In this document: one piece after another, positions 9,729 through 21,017 of the stretch
Numbering within the stretch: the stretch's first letter is position 1
Layout: each line of letters starts with the position of its first letter
From: Punica granatum
Lineage: Eukaryota > Streptophyta > Magnoliopsida > Myrtales > Lythraceae
Length of the DNA stretch: 64,000 bases
Direction: 5' to 3'
Assembly (NCBI RefSeq): GCF_007655135.1
Contig: NC_045129.1
Span: 10,168,001 to 10,232,000, forward strand
The notes under the pieces: model-generated
The model's database searches: none
What the model saw: the letters and a program-made list of their open reading frames with translations, nothing else
Told to the model about the DNA's origin: nothing
Made by a program: the position numbers and the translations under genes

Positions 9729-10752
9729 TAGATTCATGACAAGCGGGGGTGAGCGGAGAACTTTCCCAATATGTCTAGTCTCGTCGGAAATTCTCCAAAT
9801 GCTGAATATAACCCTTTAAGCTCCATTCCAAGAAAACCACCCGAGCAAGGTGGGAGTCTTGCAGGGGAAGTCCTCCAGCATAGGGATATATGTTGTATAT
9901 ATGCTTCATGCCCTATATCGTAGCTGTGACGGTAAGTTCAGGATTTTTTATTTTTTCCTTTTAGTTTTCCGGTTTCCTCATTTTTCTAGTTGTATTATCT
10001 AGTCTAACTTCTTTGTTATTTGCTATAGCAAATGGTGCTTCCCCTGCTTTAGCTCCAGGCCTTCCCTTCGTCAACATGGTGCCTGGTTTATGGCTAGGGC
10101 AACCCGGGGTTTGGTCGGAATTAATGAATGGTAAGTTTAACTTGAATAACACAATGATGACGAAAGATCTAATTGATGTACCAAAAGAAGCTATTTATGT
10201 ATTTTGTAAAAAAAAAAAAGGACACAATTGATGTAGCAATAACTTAATTGATATAGCGATAACTTAATTGATAGACAACCAACGGAATTATCTACAATGT
10301 TCTCGACTAGAAGAAAAAAACGTGGTTGATTCAAAGGTACAGGTGGCGGAGATGCCAGCTCTTATGGAGCCGGGGAAGAGAGACCAAGGAGAGCCTCGCT
10401 GCTCTGATCGAGGAGGAGTAGAAGCTGTGATATATGGCAGACAGTGTGGTGTCCAGGTTTACGACATTCATAGGCATTGCTATCGCGTTCAATCTCAAAG
10501 GCAGCCTCCAAGATTTGAGTTCGAAGTGCTAGGAGATGACAGAAACGATCAATTCCTTAGCAGATGCTATTAAAACAAAATATATTCTGTTTTAGGTTGC
10601 AAGCTTATGGTCTAAGTTCTGAGGATTTATGCGGCGCAGAACCGAGCAGCTTCTTATAGATCAAGTGACCCCTAACAACACCGCGCAAATCGAATGATCT
10701 CGGGTAGAGCGGTATTTTTTATTCCCCCTTCCATCTAACCCTCCTCTCCCTC
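9729..10752 (+). pseudogene. array unit C of repeated gene remnant
   Basis: Starts with a shortened upstream segment joined at about 9778 to the right arm only of the foldback. It continues with the ANGASPALAPGLPFVNMVPG exon (about 10029-10132), the disrupted MADSVV exon (10268-10573 region) and the tail. From about 9922 onward it is nearly identical to unit F, at an offset of 11103 bases. Confidence 0.6.
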
Positions 10753-11797
10753 CTAGATTCATGACAAGCGATGGTGAGCGGAGAACTTCCCCACTTTGTC
10801 TTGCCCGTCTGTATTCTTACACCTGCTCACCCGCCCAACGCAATTGGACCACAATTACATATCTCAAAATATTATGAGCAATTATGTTATACGTGTTCGG
10901 TTTTAGTTATAATTTTTTTCTTTCGTCTGATTTTGCATTTAGGGGACCGCAAACATCGTCATCGACAGGGTGCAATCGTCTACACAAGGACTTCCCTGGC
11001 AAGGCTACCACCGTGCCCGGGTGGTGTTCTTGGAACGGAGCTTGAAGGGTTATATTCAGCAATTGGAGAATTTCCAGCGAGACTATAAGCATAGTCTCGT
11101 CGGAAATTCTCAAAATGCTGAATATAACCCTTCAAGCTCCGTTCCAAGAACACTACCCGAGCAAGGCGGGAGTCTTGTAGGGGAAGTCCTCCAGCATTGG
11201 GATATATGTTATATATATGCTTCATGCCCTATATTGTAGATGTGATGGTAAGTTCTGGATTTTGTATTTTTTTTCTTTTCTTTTTCCGATTTTCCTCATT
11301 TTCCTTGTTGTATTATCTAGTCTAACTTCTTAGTTATTTGCTATAGCAGATGGCGCTTCCCCTGCTTCAGCTCCAGGCCTTGCCTTCGTCAACATGGTGC
11401 GCTCTTATGGAGCCAGGGAAGAGAGACCAAGGAGAGCCTCGCTGCTCTGATCGGGGAGGAGTAGAAGCTGCGAGATATGGCGGACAGTGTGGTGTCCAGG
11501 TTCACGACATTCTTAGGCTTTGCTATCGCTCTCAATCTCAAAGGCAGCCTCCAAGATTTGAGTTCGAAGTGCCAGGAGATAACATGAACGATTAATTCCT
11601 TAGAAGATACTATGAAAAGAAAATATATTCTATTTCAGGTTGCAAGCTTATGGTCTAAGTTGTGAGGATTTATGCGGCGCAGCACCGAGCAGCCTCTTAT
11701 AGATCAAGTGACCCCTAACAACACCGCGCAAACCGAATGATCTCTGGTAGAGCGGTATTTTTTGTTCCCCCTTCCATCCAACCCCCCTCCCCTCTCC
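10753..11797 (+). pseudogene. array unit D of repeated gene remnant, exon-fusion deletion
   Basis: Upstream segment 10753-10941 and a full foldback exon (about 10942-11249; stem arms about 11029-11087 and 11092-11150 with a few mismatches). A deletion at about 11400 then fuses the ANGASP-type exon directly to MEPGKRDQGEPRCSDRGGVE, removing the intron between. The MADSVV exon here lies in frames with early stops. Unit G is the matching copy 11103 bases downstream and carries the same deletion. Confidence 0.6.
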
Positions 11798-12995
11798 TAG
11801 ATTCATGACAAGCGGCGGTGAGCGGAGAACTTCCCCACTATGTCTTGCCCGTCTGTATTCTTACACTTGTTCACCCGCCCAACGCAATTGTACCACAATT
11901 ACATATCTCAAAATATTATGAGCAATTATGTTATACGTGTTCGGTTTTAGTTATAATTTTTTCTTTGGTTTAATTTTGCATTTAGGGGACCGCAAACATC
12001 GTTATCGACATAGTGCAATCGTCTACTCAAGGACTTCCCAAGCAAGACTACCACCTTGCCCGGGTGGTGTTCTTGGAACGGAGCTTGAAGGGTTATATTC
12101 AGCATTTGGAGAATTTCCGACGAGACTATAAGCATAGTCTCGTCGGAAATTCTCCAAATGCTGAATATAACCCTTCAAGCTCCGTTCCAAGAAAACCACC
12201 CGAGCAAGATGGGAGTCTTGCAGGGGAAGTGCTCCAGCATTGGGATATAGGTTATATATATGTTTCATGCCCTATATCGTAGCTGTGGCGATAAGTTCAG
12301 GATTTTGTATTTTTTTTCCTTTTATTTTTCCGATTTTCCTCATTTTTCTAGTTGTATTATCTTATCTAACTTCTTTGTTATTTGCTATAGCAAATGGTGC
12401 TTCCCCTGCTTCAGCTCCAGGCCTTGCCTTCGTCAACATGGTGCCTAGTATATGGCTAGGGCAACCCGGGGTTTGGTCAGAATTAATGAATGGTAAGTTT
12501 AACTTGAATAACACAATGATGACGAAAGATCTAATTGATGTACCAAAAGAAGCTATTTATGTATTTTGTAAAAAAAAATGACACAATTGATGTAGCAATA
12601 ACTTAATTGATATAGCGATAACTTAATTGATAGACAACCAACGGAATTATCTACAATATTCTCGACTCGAAGAAAAAAAAGTGGTTGATTCAAAGGTACA
12701 GGTGGCGGAGATGCCAGCTCTTATGGAGCCGGGGAAGAGAGACCAAGGAGAGCCTCGCTGCTCTGATCGAGGAGGAGTAGAAGCTACAAGATATGGCAGA
12801 CAGTGTGGTGTCCAGGTTTACGACATTCATAGGCATTGCTATCGCGTTCAATCTCAAAGGCAGCCTCCAAGATTTGAGTTCGAAGTGCCAGGAGATGACA
12901 GAAACGATCAATTCCTTAGCAGATGCTATTAAAACAAAATATATTCTATTTCAGGTTGCAAGCTTATGGTCTATGTGATGAGGACTTATGCGGCG
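11798..12995 (+). pseudogene. array unit E of repeated gene remnant, cut by copia
   Basis: Near-identical to unit B (offset 4580) through foldback exon, ANGASPASAPGLAFVNMVPS exon and MADSVV exon. It stops at TTATGCGGCG (12995), where the copia 5' LTR begins without its first 21 bases. Confidence 0.65.
12028..12240. repeat. long foldback hairpin, unit E
   Basis: Perfect 58-base arms at 12072-12129 and 12134-12191 with an AAGC loop, extended by imperfect pairing. It is sequence-identical in the stem to the unit B hairpin. Confidence 0.9.
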
Positions 12996-14660
12996 CTAGA
13001 GGGAATCTATAATCAGTTCTGTAATATGATATCTATTTCATTATATTACGAGGCATATCTGTTATTGTGTAGATTGCGCTAAATATGATTTTACACAATA
13101 ATGTCCTTGGAATAGTAGGTTCAATAGGCATCAAGTGTGACTTGATTGTGAGATCCTATAATTAATGAACATTATTCCTAAATGTCCATAGTCAAAGTAT
13201 TATCGTTAATTAGGACAACGATAATACGGTTAGACTAGTGTGAGTGTTGTTTGATGACCAAGTCTCATAGGTCATGGATATGGAGATATCAAATCACACC
13301 ACATGTATACATTAAGAGTAATGTGTATTGGACTGACCCACCATGAGATTGCTACATGGGTTGTTACGTGACTGTTATTAGCATATCTCAAAGTGACTAT
13401 AGTGTAATGGTCCTTTGACTTGAGGTCACCATAGATTCCTACATGTAATGTCATATACTTTGATACTGTCAAACGCCACTGTAACAGGATGGTTATAAAG
13501 ACAGTTATTGGGTATACCACAGAGCATGGAGAGGAATGTGAGTGATCAAAATAGAATTTGTCCCTCCTACGAAACGGGAGCGATATCTCACGGCCACTTG
13601 GTGGTTAAGTCTAAAAGTGTATGCATACCCAAATGAGTCGATATAACGATATCGAGCTCATTTGTTCTGATAGACTTAACCGGTAAACCAAGAAAGAGAA
13701 ATATTGAGCCATACAAGGATGTCATCGACCATGCCTTGGGCTCAATAGAGATATAGGGGACAGTGGATTATATTACACGGTAATATAGGTCACGAGGTTC
13801 GTCGAGAAATTGACTTTCCGATTACTTGAGTAACGGTGATGCATTGCTAGATGCCGCTCACTGTTTGTAATATTGAAATAGAGATTTTGATATTACTATC
13901 AACGTAATTGGGAACCTACAGGGTCACACACTACGACTAAATTGACGAGATATTTTGAAACAAATAAAATCGTCTAATAGAGATCAGATGATTTAGGATG
14001 TGACTAATTAATCGGATATTTAATGAGATTAAATTTGTCGATTAATTAGACCCGATTTATTAGATTAAATGGACTAAATTGATGCACGATTAATGCGGTG
14101 ACACATGGGCCAATGGTTTAATGACATTTACTTGGACACATGTCACTTGGAGCTTTGATTTTCCTTATCCCACATCGGCCAGGGATTTAAATTGCTTCCT
14201 CCCCTGTTGCTTATAAAAGGGGGGCAGAGTACATAGAATAAATATATGATATATATAATGTGTGTATATGCATATACTTTTTATATATAAAAGCAACACA
14301 TATTTATATGTGCTGATATATGTGTGCGTGCATATATATGCATATAAAGTATATATATAATTTGGGTTGAATTGTTCAACTCAAATTAGGTCCATTAGTC
14401 TTAAAAATTTCGGGTGTTGCATCGGTGTTTCTTTCGAGTGTTGGTCGCTAGCACCGCCGATCTCGAAGACTCGTCGACAAAGTCGGTGTGGACACCGGTA
14501 GAGGCGTCACGCGTGGGACGCTTGGTCGACAATTTTAAATATTCCAGGTACGCTTTTATTTACTCTTATTCTTCTAGTAGGTCTTGGAATTAGTTTCACG
14601 GGTAGGAAATTTTGAATTTCTGTTCCTTTTTCGTTTCCGTTGCGCCCCGTGAAACTAGCA
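12996..14660 (+). repeat. copia 5' LTR, truncated at its 5' end
   Basis: Colinear with the 3' LTR at an offset of 6356 bases, but it begins at CTAGAGGG where the 3' LTR has TGTTGGGAATTGGTGTATGC upstream. It ends in the canonical CA (ACTAGCA). Confidence 0.92.
14212..14218 (+). promoter_or_regulatory. LTR TATA box
   Basis: TATAAAA followed by a G run, downstream of CCCACATCGG, a common context in plant copia LTR promoters. The same element is at about 20569-20575 in the 3' LTR. The transcription start should lie a few tens of bases downstream. Confidence 0.6.
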
Positions 14661-15362
14661 ATTGGTATCAGAGCCTAGCTAGTTAGAATTTGAGTAGATA
14701 ATAGCATAAAATATGATTTTATGCTTGGTACTGGTATGATTATGTTTGATATTTGCGGTGCATGACTGTTAGACATGGACAATGTCCTAGTTGTGTTAGT
14801 ATAATAGTTATACGTGTGGACTATTATGTAATGGTTACATAATAATGTATGGTGAGATCGATTAAATGTTAATAAGATTCCTCAAAATATTAAGTCCATA
14901 TCCTTCCATTGTGTAACGCTCGTCAAGACCAAGATCGATGAGTGCGTAGACCTTGCTCTCGCAGGATGCCCTCATCTATCCTAGTAAGACGTGGTGTTTA
15001 CCAGTGGGCCGGACTTAACTGAGCAAGCCTAATAGGATTAGGAGTTCAGAGGCATATAGTTGGGCATCGATCTATAAGATAGATTCGAATAAGGAGTTAT
15101 TCACCCAACTAATCAAGAGTTGCATGTGATGCAATTGGGAAAGTGAGTTCCCTACCTAAATAGCCAGTTCTGGGTGAATCAGCCCTCGCTGACTCAGAGC
15201 TTGGTGAGATATGGATCTTGAGCTACTATGAGAATGATATTCTCTGAATCAATGGTGAGGGTCATTGATTTGATATAAATAGTGGGAGCAATATTTAATA
15301 AAGTCCTCATTAAATATTGTTATGTCGTAATACTTATTTTGCATATTTCTGTGATAGTTACC
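14661..15362 (+). other. primer binding site and untranslated leader of copia
   Basis: TGGTATCAGAGC at 14663-14674 is complementary to the 3' end of initiator tRNA-Met, the usual primer for copia reverse transcription. About 690 bases of leader follow before the gag start; no other coding content was seen. Confidence 0.9.
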
Positions 15363-18300
15363 ATGGCAGGGAGCACTTCTAGTATTTTCTGTTTGCGATC
15401 TGTCCTTGATAAGGACAAACTGTCAGGGAATAATTTCCTTGGTTGGTATCGAAACTTGAGAATTGTTCTCACCCAAGAAAAGAAACTATATGTCTTAGAG
15501 CAACCTCTTCTTGAGCCACCACCTGACGATGCCCCCCAAGCTGAGAAAGATGCTTATAGTAAGCATCATGATGATGCCGTAAACGTCGGATGTCTCATGT
15601 TAGTCACCATGGACTCGGAGCTTCAGAAGCAACACGAGAACATGATGGCGTACGATATGATCGTGCATCTCAGGCAACTCTATCAAGAGCAGGCCCGACA
15701 TGAGAGATTCGAGATCTCTAAAGCACTTTTTCAGGCAAGGTTGACTGAGGGTAGCCCGGTGGGTCTTCATGTACTCAAGATGATTGGGTACGTCGAGACT
15801 CTGGGAAGACTGGGATTTCCTCTGGGTCAAGAGTTGGCCACAGATTTAGTCTTACAGTCGCTGCCCAGCAGTTATAGTCAGTTCATCATGAGCTATAATA
15901 TGAATGACTACAATAAACCATTGCCTGAACTGCTTAACATGTTGAGAACAGCTGAGCATGATATCAATAAGGGGACGTCTGTTCTAATGGTCCAGGGGAC
16001 CAAAAGAAAGGGCAAGGGCAAGAGTAAAGGCCAGAGGGCTAAAGGTGCATCCAAATATGACTTGGGTGCGTTGAAGCCTAAAGCCAAGGTGGCGAAGAAT
16101 GATTACTGCTTCCATTGTGGCAACACTGGACATTGGAAGCGGAATTGTAAGGTATACCTGGAGGAGTTGAAGAAGAAGAAGGGAAGTGAGACTTCCACTT
16201 CAGGTATCCATGTTATAGAGATCAATGTATCTACTACTTCTACATCTTGGGTATTAGATACCGGGTGTGGTGCTCATATTTGTGGAAATATGCAGGACCT
16301 AAAGGACAGTAGATCGTTGGCAAAGGGCGAAGTGGACCTACGAGTTGGAAATGGAGCAAGAGTTGCTACATTAACTGTAGGGACTTATCACCTAGTTTTG
16401 CCTACTGGGCTTGTATTAGATCTTAACGACTGTTATTATGTACCTGCTATTAGTAGAAACATAATATCTGTTTCTTGTTTGGACAAGAAGGGATTTTGTT
16501 TCACTATCAAGAACAAGTGTTGTTCTATGTACATGAATGATGTATATTATGGCAGTGCACATTTAAGTAATGGTCTGTATGTTCTTGATCTAGATACGCC
16601 TATTTATAATGTGGAAACCAAACGGCTCAAATCTAATGATTCGAACCCGACTTACCTCTGGCATTGTCGTTTAGGCCATATTAGCGAGAATCGCATCTCT
16701 AGACTCCATAAAGATGGATTACTGGACTCGTTTGATTTAGAATCGATCGAGACATGCGAACCTTGCTTAATGGGGAAAATGACTAAGGCCCCTTTTACTG
16801 GAAAAGGTGAGCGAGCTAGTGATCATCTGGCTCTCATACATACTGATGTATGTGGACCAGTGAACAAGCTTGCTAGAGGTGGGTATCTCTACTTCATTAC
16901 ATTTACTGATGATTTCAGTAGATTTGGATATGTGTATTTGATGAAACACAAATCTGAATCCTTTGAAAAGTTCAAAGAATTTAAGAATGAAGTGGAGAAT
17001 CAGTTGGGTAAGAGCATTAAAGTTCTTCGATCAGATCGAGGAGGTGAATATTTGAGCTATGAGTTTGCTGACTATCTTAAACAGTGTGGGATTTTATCTC
17101 AACTAACTCCACCTGGAACACCACAGTGGAATGGTGTAGCTGAGAGGAGGAATCGAACTTTATTAGATATGGTTCGATCTTTGATGAGTCATGCAAACTT
17201 ACCTGACTCCTTCTGGGGATATGCTCTACAGACAGCTGCTCTCATATTAAACAATGCTCCGTTGAAATCAGTTGAAAGGACACCATATGAGATGTGGTAT
17301 GGGAAACGTCCCAAGATGTTTTTTCTAAAAATATGGGGTTGCGAAGCTTATGTGAAGAGATTGTCTTCGGATAAGTTTGGCCCTAAATCGGACAAATGTT
17401 ACTTTGTGGGGTATCCTAAGGAAACTCGAGGATACTATTTCTATAATCCTATCGAGGGCAAAGTGTTTGTCGCTCGAACTGCGGTATTCCTTGAGAAAGA
17501 GTTTCTCTCCAAAGGAACTAGTGGGAGGAAATTAGAACTTGGGGAAGTTCTATCACAAAATGACATTGACCAATCGACGGGCGATGTTGCAGAACAAGTA
17601 CCACAAGTTGTTGTGGCACAATTTTCTACACAGGTGACACAGGAGCCTCGTAGGTCTAGTAGGATACGTCATGAGCCTGAGAGATATGGATTTCTCGTGA
17701 CTCAAGACAATGACGTATTGCTCATAGATAATGATGAGCCTACAACCTATGCGGAAGCCGTAATAGGCCTTGACTCTGAGAAATGGCTGGTGGCCATGAG
17801 ATCTGAGATGGAGTCCATGTACACTAACCAAGTATGGACTTTGGTTGATCCACCTGAAGGGGCAAAACCCATTGGGTGTAAGTGGGTCTTCAAGAAGAAG
17901 ACTGACATGGACGGTAATGTGATTACCTTTAAGGGCCGACTTGTGGCAAAAGGTTTCATACAAGTTCATGGTGTTGACTATGACGAAACTTTTTCCCCGG
18001 TGGCTATGCTTAAATCCATAAGGATCTTGCTTGCAATTGCAGCTTATTATGATTATGAGATCTGGCAAATGGATGTCAAAACTACTTTCCTGAACGGGAA
18101 TCTCCTCGAGGATGTGTATATGACGCAACCTGAGGGTTTTGTCGATCCACATAGTGCCAGAAAAGTTTGTAAGCTACAACGGTCTATTTATGGGCTGAAG
18201 CAAGCTTCTAGGAGCTGGAATCTTCGTTTTGATGATGCAATCAAAGAGTTTGGCTTCATCAAGAATGAAGATGAACCCTGTGTTTACAAGAAAGTTAGTG

Positions 18301-19316
18301 GGAGCATAGTAATCTTCCTGGTGTTATATGTAGATGACATACTTCTGATCGGGAATGACATTCCTTCCTTACAGTCTGTGAAGACTTGGTTGGGAAGGTG
18401 TTTCTCTATGAAGGACTTAGGCGAAGCTACCTACGTGCTAGGTATCAGGATCTATAGAGATAGATCCAGGAGACTGCTTGGCTTAAGTCAGAGTGCATAC
18501 ATAGATAAAGTGCTTCGGCGATTTAGCATGCAGGATTCTAAGAAAGGGTCGCTGCCTATGTTACATGGCATAAGCCTTTCGAAGGCTCAGTGTCCTTCTA
18601 CTCGAGAGGAGAGGGACTGCATGAATAGGATTCCATATGCGTCAGCTAATGGATCCATCATGTATGCTATGTTATGCACTCGATCAGATGTCTCGTATGC
18701 TTTGAGTATGACGAGTCGATACCAATCAGATCCAGGTGAAAGACACTGGATTGCAGTAAAGAACATCCTTAAGTACTTACGAAGGACTAAGGAGATGTTT
18801 TTGGTATATGGAGGCGAAGAAGAGCTCGTTGTAAGAGGTTACACCGATGCTAGTTTCCAGACCGATAAGGACGACAGTAGATCGCAGTCAGGGTATGTGT
18901 TCTGCCTGAATGGAGGTGCTGTGAGTTGGAAGAGTTCCAAACAGGAGACAGTAGCCGATTCTACCACAGAGGCCGAGTATATTGCTGCCTCTAACGCTGC
19001 AAAAGAGGCCGTTTGGATCAAGAAGTTCGTGACAGAACTTGCTGTGGTTCCTAGCATCGTAGACCCAGTGGATCTCTATTGTGACAACAATGGAGCCATT
19101 GCGCAAGCTAAGGAACCCAGGTCTCACCAGCGATCCAAACATATACTCAAACGCTTCCATCTCATTCGCGAGATCATCGACAGAGGAGATGTGAAGATAT
19201 GCAGAATACCAACAGATGAGAATCTCGCAGATCCACTTACGAAGCCTCTTGTGCAGCGCAAGCACGAGGCTCACACTAGATCTATTGGCATTAGACAGAT
19301 GCCAGATTGGCTCTAG
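15363..19316 (+). CDS. copia gag-pol polyprotein
   Basis: Single frame of 1317 residues that makes the capsid protein and all enzymes for copying the element. Start chosen at CCATGGCAG (15363), which has a good Kozak context; the frame stays open 27 codons upstream. Domains in order: gag (about 1-240); CCHC zinc knuckle C249, C252, H257, C262; aspartic protease at D299 in VLDTGCGAH; GAG-pre-integrase around W433 (LWHCRLGH); integrase triad D495, D558, E594 with the expected 35-residue D-E spacing; reverse transcriptase with YVDD at 989-992 and MDVKTTFLNG; RNase H from D1162 (YTDASFQ) through STTEAEY. All catalytic residues are present and no stop or frameshift interrupts the frame. MDVKTTFLNG has Thr where most relatives have Ala. 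Length is normal for the family. Confidence 0.95.
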   Translation: MAGSTSSIFCLRSVLDKDKLSGNNFLGWYRNLRIVLTQEKKLYVLEQPLLEPPPDDAPQAEKDAYSKHHDDAVNVGCLMLVTMDSELQKQHENMMAYDMIVHLRQLYQEQARHERFEISKALFQARLTEGSPVGLHVLKMIGYVETLGRLGFPLGQELATDLVLQSLPSSYSQFIMSYNMNDYNKPLPELLNMLRTAEHDINKGTSVLMVQGTKRKGKGKSKGQRAKGASKYDLGALKPKAKVAKNDYCFHCGNTGHWKRNCKVYLEELKKKKGSETSTSGIHVIEINVSTTSTSWVLDTGCGAHICGNMQDLKDSRSLAKGEVDLRVGNGARVATLTVGTYHLVLPTGLVLDLNDCYYVPAISRNIISVSCLDKKGFCFTIKNKCCSMYMNDVYYGSAHLSNGLYVLDLDTPIYNVETKRLKSNDSNPTYLWHCRLGHISENRISRLHKDGLLDSFDLESIETCEPCLMGKMTKAPFTGKGERASDHLALIHTDVCGPVNKLARGGYLYFITFTDDFSRFGYVYLMKHKSESFEKFKEFKNEVENQLGKSIKVLRSDRGGEYLSYEFADYLKQCGILSQLTPPGTPQWNGVAERRNRTLLDMVRSLMSHANLPDSFWGYALQTAALILNNAPLKSVERTPYEMWYGKRPKMFFLKIWGCEAYVKRLSSDKFGPKSDKCYFVGYPKETRGYYFYNPIEGKVFVARTAVFLEKEFLSKGTSGRKLELGEVLSQNDIDQSTGDVAEQVPQVVVAQFSTQVTQEPRRSSRIRHEPERYGFLVTQDNDVLLIDNDEPTTYAEAVIGLDSEKWLVAMRSEMESMYTNQVWTLVDPPEGAKPIGCKWVFKKKTDMDGNVITFKGRLVAKGFIQVHGVDYDETFSPVAMLKSIRILLAIAAYYDYEIWQMDVKTTFLNGNLLEDVYMTQPEGFVDPHSARKVCKLQRSIYGLKQASRSWNLRFDDAIKEFGFIKNEDEPCVYKKVSGSIVIFLVLYVDDILLIGNDIPSLQSVKTWLGRCFSMKDLGEATYVLGIRIYRDRSRRLLGLSQSAYIDKVLRRFSMQDSKKGSLPMLHGISLSKAQCPSTREERDCMNRIPYASANGSIMYAMLCTRSDVSYALSMTSRYQSDPGERHWIAVKNILKYLRRTKEMFLVYGGEEELVVRGYTDASFQTDKDDSRSQSGYVFCLNGGAVSWKSSKQETVADSTTEAEYIAASNAAKEAVWIKKFVTELAVVPSIVDPVDLYCDNNGAIAQAKEPRSHQRSKHILKRFHLIREIIDRGDVKICRIPTDENLADPLTKPLVQRKHEAHTRSIGIRQMPDWL

Positions 19317-19330
19317 TGCAAGTGGGAGAT
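19317..19330 (+). other. polypurine tract of copia
   Basis: GCAAGTGGGAGAT directly precedes the TGTTGGG start of the 3' LTR. It is the primer site for plus-strand DNA synthesis. The gag-pol stop lies immediately upstream. Confidence 0.85.
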
Positions 19331-21017
19331 TGTTGGGAATTGGTGTATGCCCTAGAGGCAATCTATAATCAGTTCTGTAATATGATATCTATTTCATTAT
19401 ATTACGAGGCATATCTGTTATTGTGTAGATTGCGCTAAATATGATTTTACACAATAATGTCCTTGGAATAGTAGGTTCAATAGGCATCAAGTGTGACTTG
19501 ATTGTGAGATCCTATAATTAATGAACATTATTCCTAAATGTCCATAGTCAAAGTATTATCGTTAATTAGGACAACGATAATACGGTTAGACTAGTGTGAG
19601 TGTTGATTGATGACCAAGTCTCATAGGTCATGGATATGGAGATATCAAATCACACCACATGTATACATTAAGAGTAATGTGTATTGGACTGACCCACCAT
19701 GAGATTGCTACATGGGTTGTTACGTGACTGTCATTAGCATATCTCAAAGTGACTATAGTGTAATGGTCCTTTGACTTGAGGTCACCATAGATTCCTACAT
19801 GTAATGTCATATACTTTGATACTGTCAAACGCCACTGTAACAGGATGGTTATAAAGACAGTTATTGGGTATACCACAGAGCATGGAGAGGAATGTGAGTG
19901 ATCAAAATAGAATTTGTCCCTCCTACGAAACGGGAGCGATATCTCACGGCCACTTGGTGGTTAAGTCTAAAAGTGTATGCATACCCAAATGAGTCGATAT
20001 AACGATATCGAGCTCATTTGTTCTGATAGACTTAACCGGTAAACCAAGAAAGAGAAATATTGAGCCATACAAGGATGTCATCGACCATGCCTTGGGCTCA
20101 ATAGAGATATAGGGGACAGTGGATTATATTACACGGTAATATAGGTCACGAGGTTCGTCGAGAAATTGACTTTCCGATTACTTGAGTAACGGTGATGCAT
20201 TGCTAGATGCCGCTCACTGTTTGTAATATTGAAATAGAGATTTTGATATTACTATCAACGTAATTGGGAACCTACAGGGTCACACACTACGACTAAATTG
20301 ACGAGATATTTTGAAACAAATAAAATCGTCTAATAGAGATTAGATGATTTAGGATGTGACTAATTAATCGGATATTTAATGAGATTAAATTTGTCGATTA
20401 ATTAGACCCGATTTATTAGATTAAATGGACTAAATTGATGCACGATTAATGCGGTGACACATGGGCCAATGGTTTAATGACATTTACTTGGACACATGTC
20501 ACTTGGAGCTTTGATTTTCCTTATCCCACATCGGCCAGGGATTTAAATTGCTTCCTCCCCTGTTGCTTATAAAAGGGGGGGCAGAGTACATAGAATAAAT
20601 ATATGATATATATAATGTGTGTATATGCATATACTTTTTATATATAAAAGCAACACATATTTATATGTGCTGATATATGTGTGCGTGCATATATATGCAT
20701 ATAAAGTATATATATAATTTGGGTTGAATTGTTCAACTCAAATTAGGTCCATTAGTCTTAAAAATTTCGGGTGTTGCATCGGTGTTTCTTTCGAGTGTTG
20801 GTCGCTAGCACCGCCGATCTCGAAGACTCGTCGACAAAGTCGGTGTGGACACCTGTAGAGGCGTCACGCGTGGGACGCTTGGTCGACAATTTTAAATATT
20901 CCAGGTACGCTTTTATTTACTCTTATTCTTCTAGTAGGTCTTGGAATTAGTTTCACGGGTAGGAAATTTTGAATTTCTGTTCCTTTTTCGTTTCCGTTCC
21001 GCCCCGTGAAACTAGCA
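19331..21017 (+). repeat. copia 3' LTR
   Basis: Full-length LTR of 1687 bases beginning TGTTGGGAAT and ending ACTAGCA. It differs from the 5' copy at only about seven sites. Confidence 0.95.

Larger units (their letters stand above)
12996..21017 (+). mobile_element. Ty1-copia LTR retrotransposon, Angela/BARE-1-like
   Basis: About 8.0 kb with two long LTRs, a Met-tRNA primer binding site, a single gag-pol frame in copia order (protease, integrase, reverse transcriptase, RNase H) and a polypurine tract. LTR length near 1.7 kb and the RT/RNase H sequence (GLSQSAYIDKVLRRF, YASANGSIMYAMLCTRSDVS) fit the Angela/BARE-1 lineage. I counted six substitutions and one G-run indel between the LTRs over about 1665 bases, so insertion was recent. 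The 5' LTR lacks its first 21 bases and the two flanks do not match: the left flank ends in unit E tail sequence, and the right continues as ATATCGTAGCTGTGACGG, the middle of a foldback exon. A rearrangement at the left edge is therefore likely. The element could still be transcribed from its LTR. Confidence 0.95.

Noticed and set aside
13272..13520. Minus-strand frame in both LTRs (82 codons)
   Set aside because: Lies wholly inside the LTR and is duplicated only because the LTR is; no known LTR protein of this kind.
15282..15362. Upstream extension of the gag start (27 extra codons)
   Set aside because: The hydrophobic extension is atypical for copia gag, and the ATG at 15363 has the better context.
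17553..18152. 199-codon minus-strand frame inside gag-pol
   Set aside because: Shadow frame of the reverse-transcriptase coding region.
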